This document shows, piece after piece, positions 8,070-16,789 of a stretch of DNA of 64,000 bases (the stretch's first letter is position 1; each line of letters begins with the position of its first letter). Location: positions 513,791 through 577,790 of the forward strand of contig NZ_LBMN02000004.1 of assembly GCF_001042485.2 (NCBI RefSeq). Direction: 5' to 3'. The position numbers and the translations under genes are program-made. The notes beneath the pieces are model-generated. The model was not told where the DNA came from and ran no database searches. It saw only the letters and a program-made list of their open reading frames with translations. Source of the stretch: Bacillus paralicheniformis. Its GTDB lineage: Bacteria; Bacillota; Bacilli; Bacillales; Bacillaceae.

Positions 8070-8873
8070 ATGAAAAAGCCGTTTCAATTACCCGAAAAAA
8101 TGGCCCGATACCGCGGGCAATTTGAACAATCAGTGCGGGATTTTTTGAAGCTGGACGCGAGAAAAGGAAAAACAGGCCGGTATGAAAGCAAACTGGCCGG
8201 CGATCCTTATTTTCCAAAGTCTGAAAAGTATCCTGTCGATTCACAGGGAAAGCCGATGAAACTGCTTGCGCAAATTAATTTTTCAGACATGCCCCGTCTT
8301 GAGAATTTCCCGGAATCCGGTATTCTGCTTTTTTTTATCTCTGTCAGTGATGATGTTTACGGATTGAATTTTGATGATCCATGTGAACAGTCGAGTTTTT
8401 GCATCAAGTATTTTGAGAATGTCATCGAAAATGAAGACGAGCTTGTCGACGATTTTTCGTTTGTAAAGCTTGAGGATGAGCTGGCCTTTCCGATTGGATG
8501 CGAAGCCTCACTCACACCTGACATAGGGTCTGAACTTGTCTCTGTGTCCGACTTTCAATTTGAGCGATACGCGGGAACGGATGCTTGGACATTCTTTGAG
8601 CAATTCGGCGATCAAGAGGAAACGGTGTTCGAAGAATACCATGAAATGTACGGCGGCTTCTCCCATAAAATCGGGGGCTACGCAGCCTTCACGCAATATG
8701 ATCCGCGGGAAGGCGATTATCCGGATCATACCGTTCTGCTATTGCAAATTGATTCTGATGAGAACATTGACGCGATGTGGGGAGATGTCGGGATTGCCAA
8801 TTTTTTTATAAGGCCTGATGATTTAAAGAATAAGGACTTTTCAAACGTATTGTATAATTGGGACTGTCATTAA
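8070..8873 (+). CDS. ywqG: YwqG family protein (DUF1963)
   Basis: 267-residue acidic cytosolic protein resembling B. subtilis YwqG. Typical family stretches are seen: [69 protein letters not shown] and LLLQIDSD...[15 protein letters not shown]1963 proteins have no settled biochemical role; in several genomes they sit beside polymorphic-toxin or immunity-type genes. In B. subtilis ywqG neighbours the LXG toxin operon ywqHIJKL, which is absent here. Start ATG 8070 has AAAGGAG at proper spacing; ATG 8061 is too close to it. Last gene of the TPR/AAA cluster. Confidence 0.82.
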   Translation: MKKPFQLPEKMARYRGQFEQSVRDFLKLDARKGKTGRYESKLAGDPYFPKSEKYPVDSQGKPMKLLAQINFSDMPRLENFPESGILLFFISVSDDVYGLNFDDPCEQSSFCIKYFENVIENEDELVDDFSFVKLEDELAFPIGCEASLTPDIGSELVSVSDFQFERYAGTDAWTFFEQFGDQEETVFEEYHEMYGGFSHKIGGYAAFTQYDPREGDYPDHTVLLLQIDSDENIDAMWGDVGIANFFIRPDDLKNKDFSNVLYNWDCH

Positions 8874-8880
8874 CACAAAA

Positions 8881-9111
8881 AACAGCTGTCTATTTCAGAC
8901 AGCTGTTCAGCGTGTCGACAAACCCTCGCATTCGTTGTCGGGCCTGCGCGTCGGTGCTCACGAATTCCAACATTCGCTCCGCTCCGATGCTCGGCCTTCC
9001 TAGACTGCAAGGGTTTTCAATCACGCTGAAGGGATGACAAAATCCCAAAACAAAAAGTCGTTTTGGGATTTTGTCAATAATCTAAACAGCTGTCTATTTC
9101 AGACAGCTGTT
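8881..9111. repeat. 177-bp structured dispersed repeat (copy 1) flanked by a duplicated terminator hairpin
   Basis: A 177-bp unit at 8908-9084 is bounded by two identical 27-bp hairpins, 8881-8907 and 9085-9111 (arms AACAGCTGTCT / AGACAGCTGTT). Inside, the ends of the first part pair: CAGCGTG and AAACCCT (8908-8926) with AGGGTTT and CACGCTG (9010-9028). Next comes a perfect 16-bp stem, GACAAAATCCCAAAAC / GTTTTGGGATTTTGTC (9036-9075), itself terminator-like on both strands. The second copy lies at 49253-49429, same orientation and same length, with 4 mismatches. The second outer hairpin with its T-run serves as terminator between ywqG and the convergent ywqA. Confidence 0.93.
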
Positions 9112-9115
9112 TTAT

Positions 9116-11881
9116 TTAACCCGTAATAGCCGAAGCGTTCAGGGTAAATAGCTCCTCGAGTTCATGCTCGGAAAGTTCGGTGATCCAATTTTCGCTTTGG
9201 ATGATTTGATCGTTCAGCGATTGCTTCGATTCGAGCATGTGGTCGATTTTTTCTTCAATTGTACCGGTGGTGATCAGTTTATGAACGTGGACGAACCGTT
9301 TCTGTCCGATTCTGTAGGCGCGGTCTGTCGCCTGATTTTCAACCGCGGGATTCCACCATCTGTCATAATGGATGACGTGATTGGCGGCCGTCAAATTGAG
9401 GCCTGTGCCCCCGGCTTTTAATGATAAGATCAGAATCGGAAATTCCTTGTTCTGAAACTGCTCCACCATTTTGTCCCGTTCAAGCTTGGATAAACTGCCG
9501 TTCAGAAACTTGACCGGTTCGCCGAATGATTTCTCGAGCAGGCGTTTCATCATATCTCCCATCCCGAGATATTGGGTGAAAATCAGGCAGCTTTCATCGC
9601 TTTCGCGAATTGTCTTCGTCAGCTCCAGCAGTTTTTCGAGCTTGACTGACCTTCCGTTCAGGAGCTCGCTCCCGGTCTCTTTTAAGTAAAGGGCAGGGTG
9701 GCCGCAGATTTGTTTGAGCTTGCCGAGCATGCTTAAGATGAGAGCTTTACGCTGCATTCCGGCGAGGCTTGACATATGTTCAAACGTATCTTTGACAAGC
9801 TGTTCATATAGTGAGGCCTGTTCTGCGGAGAGCGGGATGAACTCTTTTTCTTCCTGTTTTTCAGGCAGGTTGAGCGCGACTTCCTTGTCCTGCTTTGTCC
9901 GTCTTAATAAAAACGGTTTGATCAGCTGCTGGAGCTGTTCGATCCTTTTTTCGTCGCGGTCTTTTTCAATCGGCAGGACAAAACGCTTATGGAAGCTGCC
10001 AAGGCTTCCGAGATAGCCTTTGTTCATGAAATCGTAGATCGACCACAGCTCCGTCAGGCGATTTTCCATCGGAGTCCCGCTGAGCGCGATATGATGCATG
10101 CCTTTCAGCTTTCTGATTGAACGGGATTGTTTCGTGTGCGCATTTTTAATATTCTGGGCTTCGTCAAGGCAGATGCAGTTCCAGGCGACGCTGCTGAGAT
10201 CGTCAAAGTCGGATTGGGCGAGGCCGTATGATGTCAAGACGATATCTGCATCTTTGTAACATTCCTGAAATGCTTCACCTTTAGGGCGTTTTGGCCCGTA
10301 ATGGAGCGCCGCCGTCAGGCCGGGCGCGAAGGTCTCGAGTTCGCGCTGCCAGTTCCCGAGGACGGAAGTCGGCGCAATGATGAGAGACGGCATTTGTTGT
10401 CCCTGTTCTTTTAAATAGGCGAAATAGGCGATCATCTGGATGGTCTTTCCAAGACCCATATCGTCTGCCAGGCAGGCGCCGAAGCCGCAGTTTCTGAGAA
10501 AGATCAGCCAGTTCAAACCGTCTTCCTGATAAGCCCTGAGCGTTCCGTCAAAAAATTTGCTGACCGGGTATGACGGGAGATCATCGCGATGGCTCAGCTT
10601 TCTGATCATGTTTTTCAGCTGATAAGACAGTTCAAACCGCACCTCGCTGAATGCGGAAGCATCGAACAGATCATCATCCTCGCGGGTTTCGCTCCGCTCC
10701 GTCAGCTCGCGCGCCAGGATGTCAGACATATGAAGCCCCTCTATTTCTGCTCGCTCCATCAGTTTTTTCATTTGTTTGATAAAATTCGGATCGATTTTAA
10801 TCCACTGCCCGCGTATGTTGACAAGCCGTCTTTTATTGGCGACAAGCTGCTCAAATTCTTCCTCGGTGAGTTCGATTCCGTTCGTAGCAAAACGCCAGTT
10901 GAAGTCCATCAATGCATTCATTCCGACAAAAGACTCGCCGCGGGGAGCCGATGACACTTTCGCTTTCAGCAGCATATTGCTGTCTCTGACGATTTGCCAC
11001 CATGACGGCAGCAAAATTTCAATCCCCATGCTGACAAGAGTTTCGCTTGCTTCGGATAGGAAGATCCATGCTTCCTCTTCCGTTAAAAGCGTCGTTCCCG
11101 AGTCGATCGTCAGCCACGGCACGATTTGGCGAAATCTGTCTTGTTCGCGGGCGATTTTATCAGCGTATGTCTGCCACGATTTTTTCAGCCTGTTCAAGCC
11201 TTCAAAGAACTGAATGGCTCCGCTTTTTTTGTCGCGCAAAAACAGTTCGATTTTCCAATCGTCTCCGTCAAAATCAGGTTCATTTAAACGGAGTCCGACG
11301 GTAAACGGCACAGGGTTTTCATGCCAACCGATCGTTTCAAGAAAATCGTCTTCATCGAGAAAGTGTCCCTGAAATGTGGTGACAGCGGGAGAATGTGCGA
11401 CAATCGATTCCCATTTTGCTTTTAACTCGTCATTGTAGTTGATGTAGTCTTCGACAGCGTGTGAAAACCATTCAGCTGTATAGCCTTCCAAAATCCCTTC
11501 TTTATCTTTCCAGCGCAGCACCTCTTGCTTCCATGCTTCATAGTCGGGAAGAAAATCTTCATCTGCGATAAACTCATAAATGGTGGAAGCCGTTTTCATC
11601 AAAGGTTCGGTTTCCTCGGTGAGATTGATGTCGCTGTAAGAATTAAATGAGTTTTTACCGAGAAATTCGACCGCCATCCACGGAGACAGCAGAACCGCCG
11701 GAGTCTCTAAACCGGCATCTTCGAGAAACGTTCCGTAAAAAGACGATTCGTGCCACTGAAACAAATACCTTTCCATTTCATTCCGCGTAAGAAACTGATG
11801 ATCCCCGTCATGACAAGATAAAATGAATGTATAGTCTTCTGATTGTTCGACATGTATCACGATTTCCTTAAGACTCGCCAT
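9116..11881 (-). CDS. ywqA: SNF2-family DEAD/DEAH helicase YwqA
   Basis: 921-residue Swi2/Snf2 ATPase. The C-terminal half carries the helicase core: ADDMGLGKTIQ (motif I), LIIAPTSVLGNW (Ia), CLDEAQNIKN (II, DEAQ), ALSGTPMENR (III), and a second RecA lobe with LSLKAGGTGLNL and DRAYRIGQ (V/VI). The N-terminal ~430 residues form the SNF2-associated domain of unknown role. DNA translocase or remodelling activity is expected, but the B. subtilis role is unsettled. Its start overlaps the end of ywqB by 14 bases, so the two are translationally coupled and probably partners. Antisense frames inside are shadows. Confidence 0.92.
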   Translation of the reverse strand: MASLKEIVIHVEQSEDYTFILSCHDGDHQFLTRNEMERYLFQWHESSFYGTFLEDAGLETPAVLLSPWMAVEFLGKNSFNSYSDINLTEETEPLMKTASTIYEFIADEDFLPDYEAWKQEVLRWKDKEGILEGYTAEWFSHAVEDYINYNDELKAKWESIVAHSPAVTTFQGHFLDEDDFLETIGWHENPVPFTVGLRLNEPDFDGDDWKIELFLRDKKSGAIQFFEGLNRLKKSWQTYADKIAREQDRFRQIVPWLTIDSGTTLLTEEEAWIFLSEASETLVSMGIEILLPSWWQIVRDSNMLLKAKVSSAPRGESFVGMNALMDFNWRFATNGIELTEEEFEQLVANKRRLVNIRGQWIKIDPNFIKQMKKLMERAEIEGLHMSDILARELTERSETREDDDLFDASAFSEVRFELSYQLKNMIRKLSHRDDLPSYPVSKFFDGTLRAYQEDGLNWLIFLRNCGFGACLADDMGLGKTIQMIAYFAYLKEQGQQMPSLIIAPTSVLGNWQRELETFAPGLTAALHYGPKRPKGEAFQECYKDADIVLTSYGLAQSDFDDLSSVAWNCICLDEAQNIKNAHTKQSRSIRKLKGMHHIALSGTPMENRLTELWSIYDFMNKGYLGSLGSFHKRFVLPIEKDRDEKRIEQLQQLIKPFLLRRTKQDKEVALNLPEKQEEKEFIPLSAEQASLYEQLVKDTFEHMSSLAGMQRKALILSMLGKLKQICGHPALYLKETGSELLNGRSVKLEKLLELTKTIRESDESCLIFTQYLGMGDMMKRLLEKSFGEPVKFLNGSLSKLERDKMVEQFQNKEFPILILSLKAGGTGLNLTAANHVIHYDRWWNPAVENQATDRAYRIGQKRFVHVHKLITTGTIEEKIDHMLESKQSLNDQIIQSENWITELSEHELEELFTLNASAITG

Positions 11882-13466
11882 CGATCAACTTTCCTTTCTT
11901 AAGTTCCTCCTGGAAGGCTCTCAGCCGTTTATAGCGGGCTGAAAACTGCTCCATAAACCGGTTCCAGACATCCTGTTTTTTCGATTTTTTATAAAGGGTG
12001 CGCAGCTTTTTTAATTGTTTGACGGCTTCTTTGTAGCTTGAGCGGTTTTTTTGTTCAACCAGCCCGGAAATTTCTCTGTGATAGGAAGGAATCAATGCTT
12101 CAGGAGCCGCTGCTGCGATATCTTTCAAGGCGTTCTGCCCGATCTCAGAGATTGAAAAACCGACAAGGCTGTGGATCTCCATCCACTCCGTAAAGCGGTT
12201 TTTGTTATATAAAAAATGGCTGTATTCAGTAAACGTATAAGGAAGGCACTTTTTGCAATACCGTTCATATACATGCTCTTCTTTTGCGTTTTTGCTGTAA
12301 TCGCTCAGAAACAGGAAGAATTCGCTTAAAACATCGCGTATTTCCCGGTACGGCTTATCCAGTCTGCAGAAGCCGGCTGCAAGCTGCTCAAGGTGTTCAT
12401 ACCATTTTTTAAGACGCTTCCAGTCTTTTTTGGCGGTCATGACGCTGAGCCATTGAAATGTATAAGGAAGAATCTCAGGTGAAAACGATCTGGCTTGATC
12501 AAGAATCACATTGTCGTTTTTCAGCAGAAATTCAAGATGCAGCCTGCCGAATTGTATTTCAGGCGACGGCTCCAGGTCGTTGAGCACATCGAGCTCCCGC
12601 TTCAGCCAGGTTGGCCGGGATAGAAGGGCACTCCAGATTTCCCCGAAAATCCGCAGCCTTTCATACTGGAAAATGTCTTTCTTGAGCAGCAGTTCCCGAA
12701 TCACGTCGGGGGTTTTTTCTAAAAACGGGTCAAGGGAGAACGATAGCGCATATGTTTTCAGTTCATCGATCGAGCTGTAGATCGTATCCATCAGCTGTTC
12801 GATATAAGGATTCAGCGAGTAAAAATCTTTTTCAGGATCGATGCGCCCTTTCTCGACGAGCAAATGCATGGCAAGCCATGTCGCAAGAGCCGCGTGGATT
12901 TGGTACATTTTTTTCAGCTCCGGCTCCGCAGGCGTCCGCTTTTTTAAAGCTGAAAAATACCCGTAGTAAAGGTATTGCATCGTTTGCTGGTTTTTAGGCG
13001 TATGCTCTTCCCATCGTCTGAACTCCGTTTTGAAAAACGATGTCCATTGATCGAGCGTGTGGCTGCGGGGTTTCATTCCACGCTGAAGCTGTCCGAGAAT
13101 ATCCCTGTTTTCGCGGCGTTTTTGCGCTTCTTTCCAAAACTCCGTAAACGTTCCCAATCGATCATATTGTGCATACAGATATAAATAAACGGCAAGCACA
13201 TGCCGGCAGATGTTTTGAGCAGGGCAGGAACAGCTGCTTTTTTTAACGTCGGCGAGGTCGATGAAGACCTTCACCGGGACCACATCCTGAACGTAAGCAC
13301 TGACCGTATGCCCGCTCATCGGCTTGACCCGATAGACGGAATCCTGTCTGTATAAAATAAGGGCTTTTTTCATGAGCTGAATGTTAGCTTCTGTGCACGG
13401 CAGTACATGCTTAAACTGTTCAGCTGCATCCATCACAACCGTTTTTGAAATCATGTCTTGAAGCAT
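11868..13466 (-). CDS. ywqB: SWIM zinc-finger protein YwqB
   Basis: 532-residue protein with a SWIM zinc finger near residues 78-92 (CSCPAQNICRHVLAVYLYL: CxC then CxH). The rest is a long helical region without recognised domains. SWIM proteins are often encoded next to a Snf2 helicase, as here with YwqA downstream, and probably recruit it to nucleic acid or protein. The start has GTTAGGAGCGATAG upstream on the minus strand. The 215 bases upstream (13467-13681) hold the divergent promoter region for this gene and the small ORF at 13682. Confidence 0.88.
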   Translation of the reverse strand: MLQDMISKTVVMDAAEQFKHVLPCTEANIQLMKKALILYRQDSVYRVKPMSGHTVSAYVQDVVPVKVFIDLADVKKSSCSCPAQNICRHVLAVYLYLYAQYDRLGTFTEFWKEAQKRRENRDILGQLQRGMKPRSHTLDQWTSFFKTEFRRWEEHTPKNQQTMQYLYYGYFSALKKRTPAEPELKKMYQIHAALATWLAMHLLVEKGRIDPEKDFYSLNPYIEQLMDTIYSSIDELKTYALSFSLDPFLEKTPDVIRELLLKKDIFQYERLRIFGEIWSALLSRPTWLKRELDVLNDLEPSPEIQFGRLHLEFLLKNDNVILDQARSFSPEILPYTFQWLSVMTAKKDWKRLKKWYEHLEQLAAGFCRLDKPYREIRDVLSEFFLFLSDYSKNAKEEHVYERYCKKCLPYTFTEYSHFLYNKNRFTEWMEIHSLVGFSISEIGQNALKDIAAAAPEALIPSYHREISGLVEQKNRSSYKEAVKQLKKLRTLYKKSKKQDVWNRFMEQFSARYKRLRAFQEELKKGKLIDGES

Positions 13467-13681
13467 GTCTATCGCTCCTAACCGAATGGCTTTTAAAAAG
13501 TTTCCAATCTCTCTATTATAGCTTAATCAATCCGTCCAAAAAAGATTTTCTCAGGAAAAGGACATAAAAACGGATGGCTGTCGAATAATGTAATAGACTA
13601 TGGCAAATTGATTCTTTACATCATATAATTTGAAATATAATCAGAAATGTTTTAATTTATGGAATCTGAAAGGAAAAGGAT

Positions 13682-13825
13682 ATGGATGACAAGGAATTGA
13701 ATCAGGAAGAATTTTTGAGAATTCTTATGCATGCGTATGACATTGGTGAAAAATCAAAAGACATAACGACGAAAGAACTTCTTGAAGATCTCATTCTTCA
13801 TATCAAAAATGGATATACGACGTAA
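13682..13825 (+). CDS. Small acidic protein, 47 aa, unknown
   Basis: Short ORF with a good ribosome site (AAAGGAAAAGGAT just before ATG) and its own strong terminator four bases after the stop. The peptide begins MDDKELNQEEFLRILMHAYD and ends HIKNGYTT; it looks like two amphipathic helices (EEFLRILMHAYDIGE and TTKELLEDLILHIKNG). The layout looks like a real small gene rather than noise. I do not recognise the family; a small regulator or antagonist is possible, but nothing shows it. Too short for common gene callers. Confidence 0.65.
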   Translation: MDDKELNQEEFLRILMHAYDIGEKSKDITTKELLEDLILHIKNGYTT

Positions 13826-13828
13826 AAG

Positions 13829-13857
13829 GTGTGCAAACTTCGGTTTGCACACTTTTT
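13829..13857 (+). terminator. Rho-independent terminator of the 47-aa gene
   Basis: Perfect 10-bp stem GTGTGCAAAC / GTTTGCACAC closed by a TTCG tetraloop, followed by TTTTT. Confidence 0.93.
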
Positions 13858-13955
13858 CGTTCAGCAAAAAGCGCGCAGGTCCTGCAAAAGTCGATATTTA
13901 ATACCATATAAAGACGCGATTTCCCCGGTATCTCCCGTTATTTGTCAGGATTCAT

Positions 13956-14019
13956 TTCTTTCGGAAACGAAAGAACCATGTATAATCAAAGGGAGGTGTT
14001 TAATTTGCTGAAAATTTAA
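13956..14019 (+). promoter_or_regulatory. tkmA leader: palindrome, -10 box and tiny leader ORF
   Basis: An 8-bp inverted repeat TTCTTTCG-GAAA-CGAAAGAA (13956-13975) lies just upstream of a perfect TATAAT (13981-13986), where it would overlap the -35 to -10 spacer; it looks like an operator. A strong ribosome site GGGAGGTG (13991-13998) then precedes TTG CTG AAA ATT TAA (14005-14019), a possible four-codon leader ORF ahead of tkmA. Confidence 0.4.
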
Positions 14020-14050
14020 ATAAATACGCGAATCCTAGAGGGAGGCTTTT

Positions 14051-14773
14051 ATGAGAGATCATATCGGCTTTAAAGATGTGTTCATCATTTTGAAAAAAAG
14101 ATTCGTTCTGATCGCACTGATCACCATTGCGGCCGCTCTGTCCAGCGCTGCCGTCAACTTTTATTGGCTCACACCCGTCTACCAGGCATCCGCCCAAATC
14201 CTCATCAACGGCCGTCAAACGTCGAACTTCACCGATATTCAGACCAACCTTGAGCTAATCAACACTTATAACGTGATTATGAAAAGCCCGCTCATCTTAA
14301 ATAAGGTTAAAGACGAACTAAACCTTCCGGAAACGGCTGAAGACTTGAAGCAAAAAATCACAGTTATCAGCGAAAATGAATCACAGATTGTCAGTATCTC
14401 CGCGACTGACAAGGATTATTCCAAGGCGGCGGACATCGCGAACACGGTCGTCGCCGTATTCCAAAGGGACATTGACGGCATTATGGGTGAAAATACCGAA
14501 GTCAGCCTTGTTGCGAAAGCAAACCCCGAACATTCGCCTGCTCCCGTCAGCCCGAACAAGAAGTTCAACATCGCTGTTTCTACGGGATTCGGCCTGCTGT
14601 TTGGCGCAGGGCTTGCATTTTTACTCGAGCTTTTGAAAAATACCGTTCGAAATGAAGAAGACATCGAAAAAGAGCTGAACGTTCATGTGTTGGGAAATAT
14701 TCTGTATGTAAAACCGAAAAAAGGACAAGCCCGGAAGCTGGAAAGCTTTATCGGTAAAGACCATACGATCTAA
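14051..14773 (+). CDS. tkmA: Tyrosine-kinase modulator / polysaccharide chain-length protein TkmA (YwqC)
   Basis: 240-residue membrane protein of the Wzz/BY-kinase activator family. Two transmembrane segments (about residues 18-38 and 175-196) flank an extracellular domain; the juxtamembrane proline motif PAPVSPNKKFNIAVS is typical. In B. subtilis its cytosolic tail activates the tyrosine kinase PtkA, which modifies proteins such as UDP-glucose dehydrogenase. Here the kinase gene expected next is absent: ptpZ starts 26 bases downstream. The C-terminal tail ends ESFIGKDHTI. Ribosome site GAGGGAGG precedes ATG 14051. Confidence 0.85.
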   Translation: MRDHIGFKDVFIILKKRFVLIALITIAAALSSAAVNFYWLTPVYQASAQILINGRQTSNFTDIQTNLELINTYNVIMKSPLILNKVKDELNLPETAEDLKQKITVISENESQIVSISATDKDYSKAADIANTVVAVFQRDIDGIMGENTEVSLVAKANPEHSPAPVSPNKKFNIAVSTGFGLLFGAGLAFLLELLKNTVRNEEDIEKELNVHVLGNILYVKPKKGQARKLESFIGKDHTI

Positions 14774-14799
14774 AACGGGAAAACACGGGGAGGCCGCCT

Positions 14800-15552
14800 A
14801 TGATCGATATTCATTGCCATATTCTAGCGGACATTGATGATGGGGCAGCATGTATGTATGACAGTATAGAAATGGCTAAACAAGCCGCCCGTCAAGGGAT
14901 TCATACGATTATCGCCACACCTCACCACCGAAACGGTGTATACGAACACCAAAAAGAGGCCATTCTGGCAGCTGTTTCGAGTTTAAAGACGCGGGTGCAA
15001 AAGGAAAACATCCCGGTGCTTATTGCTCCCGGACAGGAAATCCGCCTGTACGGCGAATTGAAGCGTGATCTTGAGCGCGGCAGACTGCTCAGCCTCGCCG
15101 GCACAAAGTATTTGCTGATTGAACTTCCTTACCACCATGTTCCGCGATATGCCGAAAAGCTGTTGTTCGATCTACAGTTAAATGGTTACATTCCGATTAT
15201 CGCACACCCCGAGCGGAACCTTGAATTGATGGAGAATCCTGATCTGCTGTACCGCCTCGTCAAAAACGGCGCGTGCGCCCAGCTGACATGTTCAAGTCTT
15301 ACAGGCCGCTTTGGCAGAAGCGTGAAACGGCTTGCCCGCCGCTTTCTTGAAGCGAACCTCGTCCACTTTATCGCATCAGACGCCCACAACCTCACGAGCC
15401 GATCTTTCTTTTTTGATGCAGTGGAAAGCGATTACGGCCGCGATTTCTTATACGTGTTTACAAAAAACGCGGGCCTTCTCCTGGAAAACCGGGAGATTCA
15501 TAAAGAAACACCCCGTCCCGTCAAAAAGAAAAAGCTGATGGGCCTGCTGTGA
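14800..15552 (+). CDS. ptpZ: Tyrosine-protein phosphatase PtpZ (YwqE), PHP family
   Basis: 250-residue metal-dependent PHP-type tyrosine phosphatase. Metal-ligand motifs are visible: MIDIHCHIL (His5, His7) with DIDDGA, then ATPHHRNGVYE, GQEIRLYGE, IAHPERN and FIASDAHN. Such phosphatases remove phosphate from BY-kinases and their substrates during capsule or exopolysaccharide production. Directly follows tkmA, so probably one transcript. The cognate kinase and the ugd-type gene present in B. subtilis are not here. A hairpin terminator follows. Confidence 0.9.
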   Translation: MIDIHCHILADIDDGAACMYDSIEMAKQAARQGIHTIIATPHHRNGVYEHQKEAILAAVSSLKTRVQKENIPVLIAPGQEIRLYGELKRDLERGRLLSLAGTKYLLIELPYHHVPRYAEKLLFDLQLNGYIPIIAHPERNLELMENPDLLYRLVKNGACAQLTCSSLTGRFGRSVKRLARRFLEANLVHFIASDAHNLTSRSFFFDAVESDYGRDFLYVFTKNAGLLLENREIHKETPRPVKKKKLMGLL

Positions 15553-15584
15553 AAGGTTGTTCACAAAAGCCCGTCAGCCAGAAT

Positions 15585-15616
15585 ATCAGCGTCGGTTATG
15601 CGGCGCTGATTTTTTA
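15585..15616 (+). terminator. Rho-independent terminator after ptpZ
   Basis: Stem ATCAGCG / CGCTGAT with GC-rich loop, followed by TTTTTAT. Lies between ptpZ and the convergent ywrA and may act for both. Confidence 0.75.
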
Positions 15617-15650
15617 TATCATCTGTTAGAAAGCGACCGGATATCCCTCT

Positions 15651-16187
15651 CTACAACAGCGGAATGACAAGCCCGCCGTAAGCGAAGGCGGCCACGATCA
15701 GGAAAGCCGGATGGACGCGGAACTTCGTCAAGGCCGCCAAAGAGATCAGCGCGATGACAAGTGATTGAACCATGCCGATCGACCGGATCGCGTCACCGCC
15801 GATTTCCCATGTCAAAATAAGCATCATCACGGCGATAACCGGCTGAACCGCCAAAGTCATTCCTTTGACGACCGGCGACTGGCGGTAGCGGCCGATCAGC
15901 TTGAGCAGCAAAACGAGCGCGATGGCCGAAGGCAGCACAGTTGCGATAAGAGCAATGAAGACACCGGGCCATCCGAGCACGCTGTAGCCGACATAAGCGG
16001 CGATTTTTGTCGCGATTGGACCCGGCAGTGCGTTTGCGAGCGCAAGCATGTTTGAAAATTCTTCTTTTGACAGCCAGTGAAAATGCTGAACAACTTCTTC
16101 AAAATTAAGCGGAATTGAAGCCGGACCGCCCCCGTAGCCCAATAAATTTGCAATAAAGAAAGCCCAAAATAAATAAAAGATGATCAT
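15651..16187 (-). CDS. ywrA: Chromate transporter, short-chain CHR subunit (YwrA)
   Basis: 178-residue membrane protein of the CHR family, which exports chromate or related anions. It carries the family marks GGGPASIPL near residue 20 and NALPGPIATKIAAYVG around residue 50, with about five hydrophobic segments. Short CHR proteins occur as pairs of homologous halves of opposite topology; its partner YwrB overlaps its start by four bases. The physiological anion in Bacillus is uncertain. Confidence 0.9.
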   Translation of the reverse strand: MIIFYLFWAFFIANLLGYGGGPASIPLNFEEVVQHFHWLSKEEFSNMLALANALPGPIATKIAAYVGYSVLGWPGVFIALIATVLPSAIALVLLLKLIGRYRQSPVVKGMTLAVQPVIAVMMLILTWEIGGDAIRSIGMVQSLVIALISLAALTKFRVHPAFLIVAAFAYGGLVIPLL

Positions 16188-16768
16188 GAAGCGGACACTC
16201 CCTTATCTTTTTCCCGGGCCGCTTTTCTTTTTAATTTAAAGTGGAACGCGCCATACGTTAAAAACAGGATGACAATGATGCCGGGATGGATGGAAAACAC
16301 CTGAAGACCCAAAAATGCAAGAATAAAGAAAAGCACGCCGGCAAGCAACCCGAAGCCTTTCAATGCTTTTTGCCCAAATTCGTAAGCCATGATGCCGAGC
16401 ATGACGGCGATGACAGGGGTAACAGCGCCGATCATGCCGCTTACGATTTTGGAGTGGCTGAGCACATTAACGGCTGCGAACAAGGCGGCCATCGCAACGC
16501 ACGTCGGCAAGATATGGGCCGCTGTAGCCACGACAGCGCCCGGAACGCCTTTGACTTTATGACCTAAATATGCCGACATTTTTGTAGCGATCGGTCCGGG
16601 CAGCGCATTGGCAATCGCCAAAATTTCCCCGAATTCATCATCATCGATCCAATTGAACTTTGAAACGGCTTCATGACGGATCAGCGGGATAACGGACGGT
16701 CCGCCGCCAAATCCCAATATCCCCGTTCTTGTCATTGCGATGATCAGTTCCCGGTAAGGGTGCTTCAT
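16184..16768 (-). CDS. ywrB: Chromate transporter, short-chain CHR subunit (YwrB)
   Basis: 194-residue CHR half-transporter homologous to the downstream YwrA: GFGGGPSVIPLI near residue 20 and NALPGPIATKMSAYLG near 55, with several hydrophobic segments and a basic tail (KLKRKAAREKDKG). The pair probably forms a heterodimeric exporter. Four-base overlap with ywrA and 21 bases from ywrC indicate an operon controlled by YwrC. Confidence 0.9.
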   Translation of the reverse strand: MKHPYRELIIAMTRTGILGFGGGPSVIPLIRHEAVSKFNWIDDDEFGEILAIANALPGPIATKMSAYLGHKVKGVPGAVVATAAHILPTCVAMAALFAAVNVLSHSKIVSGMIGAVTPVIAVMLGIMAYEFGQKALKGFGLLAGVLFFILAFLGLQVFSIHPGIIVILFLTYGAFHFKLKRKAAREKDKGVSAS

Positions 16769-16789
16769 TTCGCGTTTCCTCCTATTCAG

